A stretch of DNA of 64,000 bases from Polytrichum commune (GCA_950295325.1 OX485806.1:2790001-2854000), one strand, 5' to 3'; counted from the first letter of the stretch, positions 49,601-61,223 are shown. Notes: generated from the sequence alone by a model not told the origin. Translations and numbers: made by a program.

Positions 49601-52586
49601 ATTTCTTTCATGTTTGGTCATATTCCCTTTGATGAGGAGGATGACCATACTGATTGTATTGTGGAGGACGACCCTTGTCTTATCATTGGAATTTGAATGT
49701 TTATGAATCATGGCAGCTTGTGCCTTCCAGTTTATTCTGGCAGATTAGATTCTTGATATTAAGCTGTTAGTGCAAAAATTAATAGTGAGATCATATTTCA
49801 TACGATGACAATCTTTCTTATGTTTTGCAGCTGAAAGCATGCCCAGGGATCTCATATGCAACAGTGGCTGCAGATGCACATCGAAATGGCCGACAGAAAC
49901 TTGCTGCACTTCTTCTGGACTATGAACCGCGGGCTTCTGAGCAGGTAATCTCTTGTTTTAGATGATTGTGGCTGCACAGGTTATGGTTTTCACTGTTGGT
50001 TTCAGCTGTTGGGTCAGCTGAGGGAACCTATAATGTCCTTTTCATATTCTTTTGTGAAATCCAGGTACCCCTTCTGACAAGCATGGGTGAAGAAGAAAGA
50101 GCTCTGGTTAAGGCAATTGAGAGTGGAGATACTGATCTGGTCTACTTCTCAATATTCCACATCTGGCACCAAGTAAGTACAAGCCTTTTTGTGTGGGTTT
50201 GATGGAAACCTTGACACTCTTCTGCAATCCCCTACTTAGCAGCATATGAAGTCTTTTTGCTGAGTAGAGAGAGGACCCTGCAAATATTTGATCCCTAGGG
50301 AGCCTACTTGTGTTGTAAGCAGAGCATAATGAAGAGAAAGAGCATGTTTTAAGCTCCTGGGTTACACTGTTAAATACGAGGTGTGCACTGTTGTTTGGTG
50401 TATCCTATCAAGGAATATGAGGCGCTAACTCCTGTTGGTCCTAACGCAGAAATCAATACCAGACTTCTTCCGTATCATCCAAGGGAAGCCTCTTGCCCGG
50501 AATCTGTTCATCACATATGCCAGGTATCATGATCAAACGAGTCGAAACATTCTAATCTGCTGATTGACACACTACAAAAGTGCACACTATATATCTTTCA
50601 ATTTTCAACTTTCATCCATATTCTTGTAGCCTGGAGTTGTTGAAGATGATATCAGATGTTTTCAGTCTTTATATCTCATTGAACTCTAGCATCCGCACAC
50701 AGGATGATTTTAACTTATGTTTGTGTCCTTTGAACTGCAGACAGAACGACCCTGAAATTTTGAAGAAATTCTTTATGTCAATTGGTCAATTGCAGGTACC
50801 TGCTAGGCTGAACTGCAGTCTGTATCTCAAAACCCACTTGAGTTAAGGTCGCAATCAATATTGGTGCTAGAAGATTAGATCCGAAATACATTAATCATCC
50901 ACTTATTCTAAGTGGTTTCCCCTATTTGTTTGAGCTCTGCTATCCACCCACCTTTTATCTATAGGGCCTCAAAGCTTAAAGCCCCCTCTTTTGCAATGAC
51001 TTGCCACAGGGAGCAGCTGAAGTCTTTCTGCGTGAGTCCTGGAGTTATTCTCAAAGTTTAGGAAATCGTTCTGGTTCAGCATTGCAAGGACCACGCCTGA
51101 AAACAATAGAGCAAGCGAGTGAAATATATGCACAGACCAAAGAACATGGCTTCGAATCCAAAGCTGCTGAAGAACAGGCTAGGCTGCTAAAGTATGTTCT
51201 TCTTGCCTTTAATTTGACCTTTTTATCCTGCACAGTAGAGTGCAGTGAATTCAATTTCATTTGCTTATTCACATCCGGAAGTGTGGCAATTTGATCCAGT
51301 GTTGTTCTTGGACCTTTACACCTTGATGGCCCTTGAAACTCTGACTAATGAGAGCATAATGATTGTGATGATGTGGCACAGGTTGCAGCAAGAGTTTGAA
51401 ATCTCAACCGGACAGCCTATTTTTGTGGACTCAAGTGTCAGTGACACCATCCGCACACTAATTACTTTGGGAAACCATCGTGCTGCACAAAAAGTTCGTG
51501 TGGAGTTCAAGGTACACTGTTTTTAAAATCCTGTTCCAAACATACTTTTTTTGGTTTAGTAAGACAACTGTTCTTGTCATGCTTTTTCAGTGAATGGATG
51601 ACATCCGGGCTGTTTTGTATAGAAGTTCCCTAAAAGTACATGTCTCCATGATCCTGAGCAAAGTATTCTTTTGGTGATGATCTCAGGTACCAGACAAGAG
51701 ATTTTATTGGCTGAAAGTGTTTGCACTTGGAACTGCAAAACAATGGGAAGCACTTGAGAAATTTTCAAAGGAGAAGAAACCACCTATTGGTACAACTTCT
51801 TGTCTTCAAGTTTCCTCTGACTACTCAATGATCATTGACCAGCAAATAAAGTTCTAAAGGAAACAACAACCAATGCCTATAAGTTTAGTTGTCACTTATT
51901 GACTGTAAATCCTCGTCATAAATATCTTAGCCTGGCATGTGATCTTTGATTTTCTCATTTAACATTGCAGTGGAGACATTGCAAGGACACTCTTCATGTG
52001 AGGACGAAAGCAGAAGTCAATGTCTACCTTGCTCAGATGGTGGTCAATAACTTTATGTATTCTGATTATTTCTGTGTATTCAAAGGTTTCAAGCCATTTG
52101 TGGAGGCCTGCATAGAAGAGGGTGACACCGCAGAAGCCTTGAAATACATTGTGAAGCTTACTGATCCTCAAGAGCGAGCCGAGGTATGCATGCATCACTT
52201 TTGTGATGAGTGTAAGCTAAAAATTGGCAAATATGTGGCAATCAATGCATTTGATCCAAGAAAGTTTACGCAAGTAGATATGTGCTGGACTGAAGTGCGA
52301 CACATGTTTGGTCAAAACTTGGCATTATTACTTTTTGTAGTATCCATTTTCTGCAAATGCTATGGTAGCATCTGAAAATACTAGCATGGTGTGGGATTGA
52401 ACTGATCAACACGAGTCTTTGTATCTGTAGGCTTATGCACGCATTGGCATGGTGAAAGAAGCAACAGAAGCCGCAGCTCAAGCAAAAGACAGTGAGTTGT
52501 TGGGCAGATTGAAATCGACGTTTGGTCAAAATACGGCTGCTTCAGTTCTGTTTGAGCAGCTGCGGGACCGTTTATCCCTCACTTAG
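46655..52586 (+). CDS. VPS16 / VACUOLELESS1, HOPS-CORVET core subunit, 15 coding exons
   Basis: Subunit of the class C Vps core that tethers late endosomes and vacuoles; Arabidopsis VACUOLELESS1 is the plant reference. Exons: 46655-47428, 47790-48080, 48321-48460, 48633-48738, 48923-49015, 49282-49371, 49831-49944, 50065-50172, 50450-50523, 50741-50795, 51010-51191, 51382-51511, 51687-51789, 52086-52183, 52431-52586; all GT-AG and phase-consistent, about 837 residues against about 858 in Arabidopsis. Landmarks are [14 protein letters not shown] at the start, [45 protein letters not shown] and [12 protein letters not shown] (N-terminal beta-propeller, about 1-400), then [47 protein letters not shown] and [11 protein letters not shown] (C-terminal helical domain). 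The ATG at 46655 is the first in-frame one. No frame damage seen. The exon 13 start may be off by one base. Confidence 0.95.
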
Positions 52587-53375
52587 GGAGCAGTGCAGCT
52601 GTTGACATATAGTTTTTTAGAGATCCCGAGTTTCTGGTGCTCTATTTGGTACTTGCGTTTTGCATGGCCATCTCTACTTCAGAGTAGAGCCCTTTGGCTG
52701 TTTGAGTCACTTAGCAGTCCAGGCTGTTGCAATATCCAACTCCACTCTTTTCTGTGTACATCGGTGTTGTAGAATTCCTCCTTGAACTGTGTCCCCCTTT
52801 CAGTAATTAGCTTCAATTGTTAAGTTGGATGATGTTGACACCAACTTGGTGTATACAAGTTATAAAGGAGTTCGGGTGGGGTATAAGCCCCTCCATTGTA
52901 TGACTACAGCCAGCTTGTCAATATTTTGTACCGGAAGCACTGCATATGGCTACACTCCTTTAGGATTGGCCCATGTCATATCTGCATCGGAAAGGTTGTA
53001 TGATGTCCTTGTCTTCACGCCTTACTGATCAAATAATATCTACTTGTTACAGTTTTGTGAGCAATCTTGATCAAGAAGCTACAGGTTGATGATTCATCGC
53101 CTAATGGAGCTGCCTTCCAAGTACTATCACGAGCGGTGGCAGAAGATAGGAACGACAGGGTATGGTAAAATCGTTTGATTTCGAACAGTACTTATTCTTT
53201 GCAATTTAGGCTATGCACAAAAATTAGTCTCTTGAATTGGTCGAGAAGCAGATTTCGCCCTCAATCCACCATCTGTCTCAAACTGGATGGGTTACAAGAA
53301 GCAATGATTGATGATTCATACATTCAACTTTTCTTTTTTTCAAACTTCTTTCTCTGCAGGTCGGTCGTCAGTTGG
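52587..53375. other. Convergent intergenic gap, VPS16 and SUVH 3' ends
   Basis: Under 800 bp separates two stop codons on opposite strands, so both 3' UTRs must lie here and may overlap. No other gene recognised. Confidence 0.6.
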
Positions 53376-55364
53376 TCAGTACAACCTTTTTCGGCAAATA
53401 GCTGCCCCACAGTGACAAACCTTCGTCATCACATTGCCGTGAGTGTCATGGACAGCGCCAACCTCATAGCCATAGTCGTACGAGAGCTCGGTGAAAGCAG
53501 GTATGTTTTCCCCCGCGAACAACATGATGTGGCCACGTTTGATGTCGTCATGGTCGTACATCACACCTTGCACAAACAGGTTGGGGTCACAGCTATGGTT
53601 GATGAACCTCGCAACATTACCATACGGCCCCGCATCAATGACGTAGTCTGCATTACCATGATGTTCCTTTACTTGCACCGCCGATGTCAGATTGCTGCGC
53701 TTCTTCCTTTCTTGCGTCTCTCTCACTTTGGCTCCCCTTTGGAAGTCCAAGTCGAAGAGATACTCATCATTCTCCCGCTCACTCGCCTCTGCCGCTGTGA
53801 TCAACTCTCCAGTCAGCTCACACAAAAAGCTTCCACTTGGGATGAACTCCAGCGACCGCACACCCCATCCCTTGTTTGCAGTTTTAAAAACCTCCAACTG
53901 CCATTGCAAACCCTGCTGGCTCACCTTGTTGGGACATCTGACACCGCACCCACACAGGCTCCCACACTCGTACACAATGTCCAGCACCTGGATCAAATGG
54001 CCATCCTCATTATACGGAAGCGCCCCTCTATAGTTCCGCTGAATGCAAGAGCAAGTCTGCGACAACTCCTCAGAACAACTTGTGACGCAGTTGCATGATG
54101 ATGATGATGATTGTTGCGCACTACGAGATGATTGGAGAGTGGCAGCCATGTCGTTGGAGCACCACACCCTGTCTATGTAGTGAAAAGGCTCCGGTGCATT
54201 CACATCCACATTGTTGACTACTCGCACCGGTGTCCTCTCCACGCCCTCCGAGAGATCCCGCGTCACCAGGTGAGAGCTCGGTGTTGTTATCGTCGTTGTC
54301 GGAGACCCTTTTTTGATCATTAAAAGTTTCTCAATTTTGGATTCCTCGATTCTGGGTTTCTCAGTTTTGGGTTCCTCGATTCTGGGTATCTCAGTTTTTG
54401 ATGATTTTTGTTGAAGAACAGAAAATGATGACCCTCCGCCGATGATGATCCTGCTATTGCTGCTGCTGTCGTATGATTTTTGTTGAAGAACAGAAAATGA
54501 TGACCCTCCGCCGATGATGATGCTGCTATTGCTGCTGCTGTCGTCTTGGCGGAGAAAGAATTTGAATTCGCGCTGGCCATATGCATTCTTCCCTTGGAAA
54601 TAGCTCTCGACACTGTACAAGCCGAGGAAGGTGTATTTGCAACCGGTGGGACTGCGGCCATCTTTTTGTCGTCGAATGACTCGGACAGGGAGTTTGCGTT
54701 TGCACGAGTTTAAGAGGGCCAGGTTGCCAATCTCGGCGTTCTCGCTGCGGTTCCTGGGCCCCAGACCGGTGAAGGAGACGGTCTCACCATCCACAACATC
54801 GTCAGGGGAGGCAATGATGCTGCATGCGACATTCACCACATAATTTTTCGGATTCACCACGTCATTGATTTTTTGGTATCTGCATCGAATTCCGGGTTTC
54901 ACCACATCCTCCCATGGCACGTAGCTGATATTTCCACGGAGCTGGCGGTGCAGGCCGATAAGGACGAGCTCGAACATGTAAGAGTACCAGTCACCCACTT
55001 CGACTCCAGGGATGTACCCCACACCCTGAAACTCTGCGTATTGTTGCTGTTGCATCATGATGTAGCCTGCTGTCTGTGCCACCTGCTTGGTGCGCTCCGA
55101 TGTCATCCGCAACTGCCCTTCTTGCAATTGGGCGCAAAGCTCACTGAATCTCGACAGAATGTTTGAGATTCTCTGTCGAGCAATCTCGGCAGGTGGTGGT
55201 GGTGGTGGTAATGATGAATTGTCTTCATGTACAGGCTTCACCCTCCTCCGGACAACCCCGCCATGGGTTTGAAGAGTTTGGCTTCTTGCACGCCTCTTGT
55301 AAACAGAGCAGAGTTGGGGAGGCTTATCGTCCGAATCTAAATTGATTACGCCTTCGTGGCCCAT
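53376..55364 (-). CDS. SUVH-type histone H3K9 methyltransferase (SRA, pre-SET, SET, post-SET), single coding exon
   Basis: Plant SU(VAR)3-9 homologue of 662 residues, expected to bind methylated DNA through the SRA/YDG domain and methylate histone H3 lysine 9. In order: acidic/proline-rich N terminus (PPPPPPP near 55), helical region, SRA (about 115-270; GYIPGVEVGDWYSY, GNLALLNS, CKYTFLGLYSV), a low-complexity linker (about 275-400), pre-SET with nine Cys (CNC to CGVRCPN, 424-478), SET (about 485-632; GWGVRS, NHSCDPN, ELSYDYGY) and post-SET CHCGAAICRKRL at the C terminus. Zinc ligands and AdoMet motifs are intact, so it looks catalytically competent, unlike SUVH2/9 types that lack post-SET. 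The first ATG is 55364; a TTTTGTGGCAG just before it looks like a 3' splice site, so a 5' UTR intron is likely. The SRA pocket loop is atypical. Confidence 0.94.
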   Translation of the reverse strand: MGHEGVINLDSDDKPPQLCSVYKRRARSQTLQTHGGVVRRRVKPVHEDNSSLPPPPPPAEIARQRISNILSRFSELCAQLQEGQLRMTSERTKQVAQTAGYIMMQQQQYAEFQGVGYIPGVEVGDWYSYMFELVLIGLHRQLRGNISYVPWEDVVKPGIRCRYQKINDVVNPKNYVVNVACSIIASPDDVVDGETVSFTGLGPRNRSENAEIGNLALLNSCKRKLPVRVIRRQKDGRSPTGCKYTFLGLYSVESYFQGKNAYGQREFKFFLRQDDSSSNSSIIIGGGSSFSVLQQKSYDSSSNSRIIIGGGSSFSVLQQKSSKTEIPRIEEPKTEKPRIEESKIEKLLMIKKGSPTTTITTPSSHLVTRDLSEGVERTPVRVVNNVDVNAPEPFHYIDRVWCSNDMAATLQSSRSAQQSSSSSCNCVTSCSEELSQTCSCIQRNYRGALPYNEDGHLIQVLDIVYECGSLCGCGVRCPNKVSQQGLQWQLEVFKTANKGWGVRSLEFIPSGSFLCELTGELITAAEASERENDEYLFDLDFQRGAKVRETQERKKRSNLTSAVQVKEHHGNADYVIDAGPYGNVARFINHSCDPNLFVQGVMYDHDDIKRGHIMLFAGENIPAFTELSYDYGYEVGAVHDTHGNVMTKVCHCGAAICRKRLY
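54401..54544 (-). repeat. 72-bp tandem duplication inside SUVH coding sequence
   Basis: Two in-frame copies of a 72-bp unit encoding about 24 residues (DSSSNSxIIIGGGSSFSVLQ, then QKS). The copies differ at only a few bases (one changes Ser to Arg), so the duplication is recent. It lies in the low-complexity linker between SRA and pre-SET and does not touch a domain. Shorter EEPKTEKPRIEESKIEK repeats follow. Confidence 0.9.
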
Positions 55365-56110
55365 CTGCCACAAAAGAAAAGGACAAAAAGATCGACACGA
55401 GGCTAACTTGAGTTGTCACACGACACTAACTTTAGTTTACTGAGCATCTAATCCCGAGCTAAATTAAGTTCCCACACGAGCTAACGCAGTGATTGCTTGC
55501 TTTTATGCATACCACGCCCAAACAGTCAGTATTTTGGGTGCATAGAGTTAGCTCCTCACCGGAATTGATTTGGTTCAGTTGATGCGGAGCTACTTGAGTT
55601 GCCGCACGAGCTAACGCAGTGATTTCTTGCTCTTCTGCATGCCGAGCCCATGCAGTGTTTTGGGTGCATATATTCAGCTCCTCACAGGGATTGGTCTAGT
55701 TCAGGACATGCTCAACCATCGCAATTTGGCTTAATTACTCTAATCTGGCATCTCCGAAGAAAATAGGACTGTGGAAATGAGACTTTCCATTCAAGTATTG
55801 AACTGACTACATGGCATTCGTGACCTATCTGCAACAAGAGACTAAAGATCGACACAAACTAACTCAGTGATTGCTTGCTCTTCTGCATAAGTTACATAAG
55901 TCACACTCTTTTGGGTACATGAACCTAGCTCCTCGGGAATTATTGTAGTGAAGGACATGCTCAGCCATTGCAATTTGCTTATGAGTGCGTGGTGGCAACA
56001 TTGCTCTAATCTGCAATCTCCTAAAAAGTGGTATCGAAGAAATTATAATTGCCATGCAGATATTCCAACTGAGTACATGGCTTACTTCTTTCAACACTTA
56101 CAAATGTACC
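55365..56110. repeat. Duplicated SUVH leader copies
   Basis: At about 55816-55870 the minus strand reads TTGTTGCAG followed by ATAGGTCACGAATGCC, a decayed copy of the SUVH junction GTGGCAG/ATGGGCCACGAAGGC. Around it GCTAACGCAGTGATTGCTTG recurs at about 55483, 55606 and 55860, with CTTCTGCAT and TTTTGGGTGCAT words. The unit is about 120 bp, nested in about 460 bp. Confidence 0.7.
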
Positions 56111-57339
56111 CAAGCAAGTGAGGATGTATCACTCACCGAGCAGATTGGACTCTGTACAGTGCTTTACAGACTAGAAATTAAGGTCTACCGCAGATCCTAA
56201 TAGAGGAGACAACTAGGCTAGGTAGTGTGTTGTTTCTGCAGGATTTGCAGGTTTGATTTGTTCCAATACAGGACATGCTCAACAAATGGCTACTATGGCA
56301 TCTCCTCCTAAGATATGCCGCTATTGTAGAAATAAGATACGCCATCCAGAAATTGAATGGAGCAGATTTGACAACCTCGCTTGCAAATGTACTCAACAAG
56401 TGAGAATGTACATTCACTGGGCAAATTGGACTCTTGGGAACATGCTATGGGACATTAGCACGGATTAGGATCTATGTGATTGGTGTGTTGGAGGCATGCT
56501 TGCTGAACTGCAGACAGAAGTGCACACGAAACTGGTTGGCTATTTGTCAAAGATTGATATCTAATCCATAACAAAATAGCTGTATGCTGTGCTGTTTGGG
56601 ATTTGTGTCGTTGAATTCAGGTAGTTAGTGAACACATCCGGAGCTAGAAATGACATAGTAAACTATCACCCGACAAAGTGAGTGAGTCGGCCTCAATAAA
56701 AAGGCAGAACAGGTACTTCTGTGGTATGTCTTCCATTATGACGAGATTTTGAGGACAGGGTAGCTAGAATCTAATTGTTCAGGGTTAGGCTTCAAGGCAA
56801 TCCGCGGGAGAATGTACCACAGGGTGCTGTCTGATTCGATCACAAAAAGAAAATATAGTTTGGAAGAAATTTTCCACGTGTCATATCCACATTGGTCAAT
56901 ACCAGGTTAATCCAGCGTGGAAATTAGCTTTCGGCACTCAAATACGGTATTGTGATTGCGAACCCCCTTCGAAGCCATCCAAAATGTTATAGGAAGGGAC
57001 TCTGTGTGGGCCTGTGAGAGGATTGATACCTCTGAACAAGTTTCCTACATGTGATGACTCCTCCTTCTCCGCAGCTCTTCAAATGCATTTTGGAGATTCC
57101 AAAGAGTGAAGTCCTGGTCGCTTAGCAGCATCATAGTTAATCATTGCAAAGTACTCACCGAGCTCCCCCGTCGTTATGACCGTTTCACCTTCTTCCGAGG
57201 CTTCCACTGACATTAAACACACATCAGAAACAAATGTAAGAAGGATCCACTAATTCTAATCCAAGCCTCCAACTCGAATCAACTAGAAAGGGTAGTACAT
57301 ATTCTAAGAGGTGATTGAAATGCAGCAAAACCCTATGGC
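56111..57339. other. Gene-free stretch upstream of SUVH
   Basis: May contain a 5' UTR exon or promoter of SUVH on the minus strand, but I cannot place one. A short frame at 56253-56468 shows CRYCRNKIRH, which looks zinc-finger-like but is too short and unsupported. Confidence 0.35.
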
Positions 57340-58745
57340 TGGGCCGAACCTCATGAGCTGACTTCGAAAACCTACCAAAAATCCCCTAAACTCACAAAAT
57401 CCATTCGGTCTGCTTATGGTTTCATCTCTCGCTCAGATCGTGACCGTTCCAATGATTCTCCGACATCTTCAAAGAGACATGGATACAGGACCGGAGGAGC
57501 TACTCCGACGACGACATCATCATCATCATCATCATCAACTGGGCTCCATATTACTCAAGTGACAACAATCACCTAAGAATTCTAAACCTTCGCACCGCAA
57601 TCGCACGATGCATCCACAAACAATACCGAAAACCCACAACTCAAAATTAAGAATCGGCGATTTGAACTACGACCCATTCCGTAGCACGCAATCATGCTCT
57701 AAGAGGAATAGGCATCATGAGTCATCCCAATCATACTGTGCAACCATATTCAACATATTCATTATCATCATCGTCTCCCAAAAGCAACAAGAACCTAAGA
57801 ATTCTAAATTGTTCGCAGCATAATGTCGCCGGGAGGCAACCCACACTACTCAATCTGCAACCAATCCTGAATTGAGAGAAATCTCACACAAACCCAGAAC
57901 CCAGAAGTAAAGAATCAGCCATTCGGAGAGCGGATACCACAACGGATCCCAAGAACTACCATCCATTCGGCAGAAACAGCACGGAATCTTGCTTTTGGGA
58001 GATATGCAACATGATTCCAAAGTCGTTCGGAGGGACTCAACCAATCATATTATTCAACCATGCTCATCATCATCATCATCATCATCTCCCCAATGCAACA
58101 AGAACCTAAGAATTCACAATATTCCTACAACACAATCTCGCCGGGATGCAGCTCCCATTTACTTATGCAACCAAGCCTAAATGCCATGAACCCAAAACCC
58201 AAAACTAAAGAATCAGCCATTCGGAGAGGTTGCCACATCGGAATCCCATAAACTACCAACATTCGGCAGAAATAGCAAGAAAACTTGCTTTTGGAGGATA
58301 GGGAGCATGATTCTCATGAGTTGTTAGGAAGGACTAACCAAAGCAATCATATTATTCAACCATGCTCATCATCGTCATGATCATTTCCTCAAAAGCAACA
58401 AGAACCTAAGAATTCTAAAACTTCCCGCAACACAATCTCGCCGGGAAGCACTTCACACTCACTTATGCAACCAAGCTTGAATACCCCAACACTTTCGACA
58501 GGAATCTCAAATAAACCCAGTACCCAAAACTTCAGAATCAGCCATTCGGAGCGGCTGACACATCGGAATCCTCACAAATACCATCCATTTGGCAGAAACA
58601 GCACGGACTCTTGCTTTTGAGGTATGGGCACCACGGTTCCATACCACCAACCATCCCAATCTTATCGTCTCCCCAAAGCAAGAACAACCTAAGGATTCTA
58701 AAGTTGCCCGCAGAACACAATCTCGCCGGGATGCAACTGACACTT
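57340..58745. repeat. Tandem array, about 300-bp unit, five copies
   Basis: Each unit has CAGCCATTCGGAG, ACATCGGAATCC, ATTCGGCAGAAACAGCA, TCTTGCTTTTG, an (ATC)n/(CAT)n tract, CAAGAACCTAAGAATTCTA and AATCTCGCCGGGA. The last three copies (from about 57890) are clearer than the first two. The CAAGAACCTAAGAATTC word falls at about 57787, 58100, 58400 and 58688. Short frames inside are repeat-encoded and not conserved. Confidence 0.85.
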
Positions 58746-59469
58746 AATTATTAAGCCAACCAAGTTTGAATGCCCCCAAAACGTCGAGAAGAAAACAAAA
58801 CAAAAGCCTCGCATAAACCCAGAACCTATAATAGATTTCACCAAGACTCACCTGTCTCCTCGAGCACAAATTAAGCACCAACATACAGTCCCGACACATG
58901 AAGATTCTCCCTCCACTCCCATGTAGCATTTCTCACACCCGGCTTCTGATGATGATTCAAGGGCACCCGTTGATATGACGATGTCGTATGTGCAGATGTT
59001 GAGCTGGGAGAGATGGATGGCAGAACTTTGACATGACATAGTTAATAGTTAGGAAGATGTGACTTGCTCCGACGGAGGTAGTAGTAATGCATCATCAACT
59101 CAAGCATTGAGAAATCCATCATGAATTGCCGCATTCACTCGCCATTGAAACATTCCATCATCAGCACCTCAATTTCTTATCATTTTCCTTCGACGGAACC
59201 AAGCTGGGACATTCATCCCAAACATCACTTTGTTGTCCATAGCCCTAGGGCTAGGCTATGCTAGGGTGAGAGTGCTCCAAACTGGGAAGAAGTTGACAGG
59301 GAATCGGGAATCGGGAAGAGCATAACCGAGCATTTACCACCTGGGGAAAAGTTTGCTTACGATGGTATTAGTTGCGCATGTAGTATGAATTCGGTCACTT
59401 TTGGTCAAACACAGACTCGGGGGGACGGGAGCTGTAGAGATTCACGTCATGACAAAAGTGAAGTGTTTC
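58746..59469. other. Gene-free stretch
   Basis: No gene or element recognised. Confidence 0.35.
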
Positions 59470-60705
59470 CCTGCCACATGGTTCAAGCACAAACTTGTGC
59501 TTATACAAGTACAAAGTCCCATGTTTAAATCTGCTTGTAAATCGGTGAAACTTTCACACGTCCTTTTTCTCAAGGTTTGTTAATATCAAAATATAGTTGG
59601 GTCGATGTACTAGTTGAGACAAAAATCAAAATATCAAAATATAAACAAATAAAAGTCATTTTATAGAAGTTTTTGGGGTAACTAACCTACTTGGCGACCA
59701 CCTTAGAAGCTATTTTTATACATGTGCGTACAATTGCCTTCAAATCTACTTATAAACCGGTGAAACTTTTCACACATCCTTTTTTTCAAGGTTTGTCAAT
59801 ATCAAACTATAGCTGGGTCGATGTATTAAATGAGACAAAACCAAAAAAACCAAAGAAAATCAAACAATCACCCGTGCAAAGTAAAGTCATCTTCAAGGAG
59901 TTGTTGGGGCAACTAACCTACTTGGCGACCATCTTAGAAGCTATCTTTATACATGTCCATATGATTGTCTTCAAATCTGCTTGTAAACTAGTGAAACTTT
60001 CACACATTCTTTTTTTTCAAGGTTTGTTAATATCAAGAAATAGTTAGGTCAATGTACTAAATGAGACAAAACCGAAAAAAAACCAAAAAGGAAATAAATA
60101 AATCATTGGTGCAAAGAAAAGTCATCTTAAAGAAGTTTTTGGGGTAACTAACCTACTTGGCGACCACCTTAGAAGCTATTTTTATACATGTGCGTACAAT
60201 TGCCTTCAAATCTACTTGTAAACCGGTGAAACTTTCACAAATCCTTTTTTTCAAGGCTTGTCAATATCAAACTATAGCTGGGTCGATGTATTAAATGAGA
60301 CAAAACCAAAAAAACCCAAAAAAAAATCAAACAATCACCAGTGCAAAGTAAAAAGTCATCTTAAAGGAGTTGTTGGGGTAACTAACCTACTTGGCGACCA
60401 TCTTAGAAGCTATCTTGATACATGTCCATATGATTGTCTTCAAATCTGCTTGTAAACTAGTGAAACTTTCACACATTCTTTTTTTTTCAAGGTTTGTTAA
60501 TATCAAGAAATAGTTAGGTCAATGTACTAAATGAGAAAAAAACCAAAAAAAAAACCAATAAATAAATCACCAATGCAAAGAAATTTCATCTTAAAGAAGT
60601 TGGTGGGATAACTAACCTACTTGGTGACCACCTTAGAAGCTATCTTTATACATGTGCATACGATTGTCTTCCAATTTTAAGCATGTAGGTGTTGAGGTAA
60701 CTAAC
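59470..60705. repeat. Satellite-like array, about 231-bp unit with two alternating types
   Basis: Unit landmarks: ACTAACCTACTTGGCGACCA, TTAGAAGCTAT, TTTATACATGT, TCAAATCTGCTTGTAAAC, GTGAAACTTTCACACAT, CAAGGTTTGTTAATATCA and GTCGATGTA. Starts fall near 59684, 59916, 60147, 60380 and 60613, with a partial copy before 59684 and a truncated one at about 60699. Copies at 59684 and 60147 share GTGCGTACAATTGCC, while 59916 and 60380 share GTCCATATGATTGTC, so the array amplified as about 462-bp dimers. Confidence 0.9.
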
Positions 60706-61223
60706 CTACTTGGTGGTCTAACTACCTTCCATTTTCAACATTATACACCTATATACCAGTCCAACATTTGGTCTAAACATTGAAATGAGTAACCTCCTTG
60801 GGAGTTGTTTAATGAAAATGAAGCCGAATACAACCCTAGTAGGTACATCCACGATTGTTCCAAGCCGCCCCATGAGAAGACACTTGAGTTTATTACCTAC
60901 TAGGGAACGATATGGAGAATGAGATTATATCATCCTACCAAAGGCAAGGCCCTAGATTCAAATTATGGGGGTCATTAGGTTGCCTTGGACCACAACTTCG
61001 AGAGTTTGATTTGATAAGAACCCCAAAGGCCAAGAAAACCCCTTCCGTTGAGGGGGGGAAGGGGGGGGGATCACACGCATAGGAAAATTACTACAAAGTT
61101 CAAAAAACTATCATTTGTGTTATGGTTGACAAAGCAGGAATATAATCTATTATTTATTTACATATACATTCTTAGAGTGTTACCCCTACACACACCTCTA
61201 ATTGCCACTCATGTAATTGGTAT
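60706..61223. other. Gene-free stretch
   Basis: Contains poly-G runs at about 61050-61069. No gene recognised. Confidence 0.35.

Noticed and set aside
53175-54098. A 307-residue open frame on the plus strand.
   Set aside because: It is antisense to the SET end of SUVH and has no domain; long shadow frames are common opposite GC-richer coding exons.
56253-56468. CRYCRNKIRH frame as a small zinc-finger protein.
   Set aside because: Only one CxxC pair with no second pair at proper spacing, no splice context, and the frame lies among decayed repeat copies.
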